From Anticarsia gemmatalis (Eukaryota; Arthropoda; Insecta; Lepidoptera; Erebidae): a stretch of 64,000 bases of DNA. This document shows, one piece after another, positions 61,927-64,000 of the stretch. How positions within the stretch are numbered: position 1 is the stretch's first letter; every line of letters starts with the position of its first letter. The notes beneath the pieces are model-generated. The model was not told the origin of the DNA. It did not search any database and saw nothing but the letters and a program-made list of their open reading frames with translations. The position numbers and the translations under genes are program-made. The stretch spans positions 9,215,124 to 9,279,123 of the forward strand of contig NC_134775.1 in NCBI RefSeq assembly GCF_050436995.1, given 5' to 3'.

Positions 61927-62976
61927 TGTAAGTGTTTTTTCGCCGTATGTTTTGATTTTTGTTCCGTTTGCGGCATAGAGTGTATAACGTTCGTTTTGTG
62001 CGATTATGCGACTCTGTGGCTTGCTTATATAACTGATATGTTTGCTCCCGTGTCAATCAAATATCTAATACCACTTTTTCGGTCCGTAATAGTGAGGCGG
62101 TTGGACGGGTGGATAGCACAGAGTTCCGCCGTAGTCTGTGCTTGGATAAGTTTCCCTGATTTCCTGAGTTTGTTTCCTGTTTCCAATCACAAGGTTTTAC
62201 GCATTTCTTCGCGTATTTTCTGAATTTATCGTGATAAAAACAAAGGTGTCTTCTTTCCCGGCTGTTTGCTCTTGATCTTGACCTTAATGGATAATGCTGA
62301 CGATTGTAATAATCTTGACCGCTGCGTCGATAGTCTTTGTGACCTTGCTGAATTGCATTTAGTTCCACTCGCATATTTGCTAACTGCGCTAATATGCACG
62401 TCATTGTGTCGTCATTTGTTTTGTTTTGATTCACAGCTGACACTTCTGTAAGTTTTGAGTTTGCTAATATTTTGTCGGCGATTTCGCTCATTTTGTTGAC
62501 GTCCATATTTTCTGTGACAGCCAGGACCGTGGTCTCAACCATAGGAGTTTGATGGTGTCGTCGCCGATTTTTTCCTTACTCAGCACTCGCATTTTGCGTA
62601 GAAGGTGTGAAGGTTTTTGATCGCCGAGCTCCATTTTTGATAGTAATTTCTGGACTTGACGGTCGTCTGATTCTTCGTAGCAACCGATTAGACGTTCCTT
62701 GATGGCCTTGTATTTTTCGGTTGCCGGTGGGCTGGTGATGATATCGCTAACCTGTATTATTTCTTCTTTTGAAAGCTTGGCTGTCACAGTGTAGTATTTG
62801 TAGTCATCTCCTTGTTTTTGCGGTGCTACTATTGCTTCAAACTGCGTAAACCATAGTCTGGGCTGGTCCCTCCAAAACTCCGGAATGCGGGATAAAACGG
62901 AGGTACCGGCTGCTATTTCTAAGGTTTCTTGTGCGTTGTTGCTTGATTTGCAGGGTGATTGTGCTGAGGGGTACAT
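61927..62976 (-). pseudogene. gag: gag and protease start of young gypsy element (two frame breaks)
   Basis: ATG 62976 gives gag from MYPSAQSPCKSS, with RIPEFWRDQPRLWFTQFEA, KYKAIKERLIGCYEESDDRQ and LLSKMELGDQKPSHLLRKM. Near 62515-62540 the frame shifts: TVLAVTENMDVNKMSEIADK continues in another frame to the unusual zinc motif CFYHDKFRKYAKKC. The protease active site LIDTGANISVI is at 62060-62030 and is followed at once by a stop and a second frame change into pol. The capsid text is of the large arthropod gypsy group whose gag has a C-x2-H...C...C knuckle. With near-identical LTRs, two breaks suggest either recent loss or assembly indels. Confidence 0.82.
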
Positions 62977-63017
62977 TTTGTTTTGACGAATTTTCTTCTT
63001 GATCAATTGCTTGCTGT

Positions 63018-63032
63018 TCGTCGGGGTCACCA
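63018..63032 (-). promoter_or_regulatory. Primer binding site of young gypsy element
   Basis: TGGTGACCCCGACG directly inside the 5' LTR (minus strand), a primer-site sequence I know from many arthropod gypsy elements. The tRNA was not checked. Confidence 0.7.
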
Positions 63033-63033
63033 A

Positions 63034-63221
63034 TTTGCCGATGGTCCGGCAAGGAGATGTAGTGAAACACTTGATGGTTTTTAAGTTATTTATTTTACAT
63101 ATACTGAGTGCTTATATACTAATAAAGGACGTGCGTTTTTGCTATCTAACTTAATCTCTACTTTATCTTATGGTGTGCCTTATTTGGTTACGTCGATTAT
63201 ATGTACGATGATGTCGCTACA
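63034..63221 (-). repeat. 5' LTR of young gypsy element
   Basis: 188 bp; differs from 58515-58702 at two positions (near 63087 and 63185). Confidence 0.92.
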
Positions 63222-63226
63222 CGCAC

Positions 63227-63590
63227 GATAACGTAAACGCAGGAAACGTTAGTAAACAAATTATTGTTTTTGATTAGTGTTGTCAATCTCGGTGCTGCCA
63301 GTTATTTTTTGTTATAAATCGATAATCGTTTACATAATTGTTTTAGACTAAAGGTAGCTAAATGCAAATTGATATCATTTTATTGAATCGATTTAATTGA
63401 AAAAATAATATGAATAATAGCTTGAGTAGGTAATCTATCTTGAATAATGTAACTACGGTATCAAATAACTAGACCTACTTATTTAAAATAAGATGTATCC
63501 GACCGCCAGTATACTATTGCTGCCGAATAGAATTTTAACAAATCAATAGCCAAACAAGTTGTATTATTTTAATAATAATAATAATAAGCC
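63227..63590. other. No gene recognised
   Basis: AT-rich flank of the young gypsy element. Nothing recognisable. Confidence 0.5.
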
Positions 63591-64000
63591 CGCAGGGCAC
63601 CTTGAGGCGAGGTGACGGGGAGTAGCGACCCCGCGGTACCTGAGTGCTCCAGGGGGAAGTCACCCTTCCTCATCTCCGGCTTGCCTTAGTTGGCTGGTCG
63701 GAGTGAAAACTGACGAGGAAGCGGTCCCCCACCTCTGGCTTGCCTTCATTGGCCGTCCAGAGTGGAGTCGCGAGAGCAGAGCTCCCACTCTGTTCGGAGG
63801 ACGGATGCTGAGCGTAAGTGGCTAGTGGGCCAGTGATGCCGGACCCTCAGGGAGCAAGTGATCTGAGTTTAACGTCCAGCGAGGCCTCTCCGTCCTTCAG
63901 CCGCTCACGTCCCTGTTGCCCCCTTGTTGCATTTTGAGCGACTAGTTTGGGGGGCCCAGTTTGTGAGTTGGCGAGTCTCCGCCTGCCACTTTTACGTGTT
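63575..64000 (-). mobile_element. 3' region of an unassigned retroelement (runs off the window)
   Basis: An (AAT)n run (63576-63591) followed by GC-rich, non-coding sequence beginning AAGCCCGCAGGGCACC. Read on the minus strand this is a GC-rich 3' UTR ending in a (TTA)n tail, as in several moth LINEs. It contains a duplicated 30-nt stem-loop (63674-63703 and 63733-63762). No protein was readable before the window ends. Confidence 0.5.

Larger units (their letters stand above)
58515..63221 (-). mobile_element. Young Ty3/gypsy element (antisense) with accessory ORF
   Basis: 4.7 kb. LTRs of 188 bp at 63034-63221 (5') and 58515-58702 (3') differ at two positions by my count. Target duplication CGCAC at 58510-58514 and 63222-63226. 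Gag, protease, RT, RNase H and integrase in order, then a 69-codon ORF before the 3' LTR. Confidence 0.93.

Overview
The window reads as a repeat-only segment of an insect, most likely lepidopteran, genome. I found no convincing single-copy host gene in 64 kb. The lepidopteran guess rests on seven copies of a short Helitron-like element with TC...CTAG ends (it resembles the Lep1 type described from moths), LINEs of the CR1/jockey/RTE kinds common in moths, a tRNA-derived SINE, SINEs with a 5S-rRNA-like head, and an env-bearing errantivirus-type Ty3/gypsy element. AT-rich background, poly(A) and (TTA)n-type tails and spliceosomal introns (GTAAG...TTTCAG) confirm a eukaryote.

Layout. 1-5.6 kb: two diverged PIF/Harbinger transposons. 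In each, a HARBI1-like transposase and an antisense MADF/BESS protein are interdigitated, each gene having an exon inside the intron of the other; two Helitrons and a 5S-derived SINE have landed in them. 5.6-11.7 kb: a Harbinger-type MITE, a decayed LINE, a mariner end holding a second 5S-SINE, and a Tc1 remnant. 11.69-20.84 kb: a complete errantivirus-type provirus (LTR, gag, pol, env, LTR) carrying a LINE insertion in integrase and a SINE insertion in env. 20.9-22.3 kb: a broken mariner. 22.4-29.9 kb: an antisense CR1-like LINE (family A) into which a second LINE (family E) is inserted, which itself holds a Ty3/gypsy-like LTR element; a copia fragment and a Helitron interrupt it again. 30.1-30.8 kb: an intact orphan LINE ORF1. 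32.4-35.3 kb: an unusual DDE transposase with a C-terminal zinc-binding tail, preceded by a small cysteine-rich ORF. 36.7-43.98 kb: RTE fragment, decayed LINE D, then decayed LINE C. LINE C is split at its RT by about 11.7 kb (two head-to-tail Helitrons, a coding-intact LINE B, a nearly intact LINE A) and resumes at 55.69 kb. 56.2-58.4 kb: a truncated second member of the LTR family seen at 23-26 kb. 58.5-63.2 kb: a young antisense Ty3/gypsy element with 188-bp LTRs and a 5-bp target duplication. The window ends in the 3' region of another retroelement.

The order of insertion can be read from the nesting. Most interesting for follow-up: the interlocked Harbinger genes, a small predicted myristoylated membrane protein at the 3' end of the young gypsy element with a possible private promoter, a UGA-CUA stop followed by a long in-frame ORF in LINE B, and the rare DDE transposase with its small zinc ORF. 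All family names are by recognition of motifs read by eye; no database search was run. Boundaries marked approximate are so.
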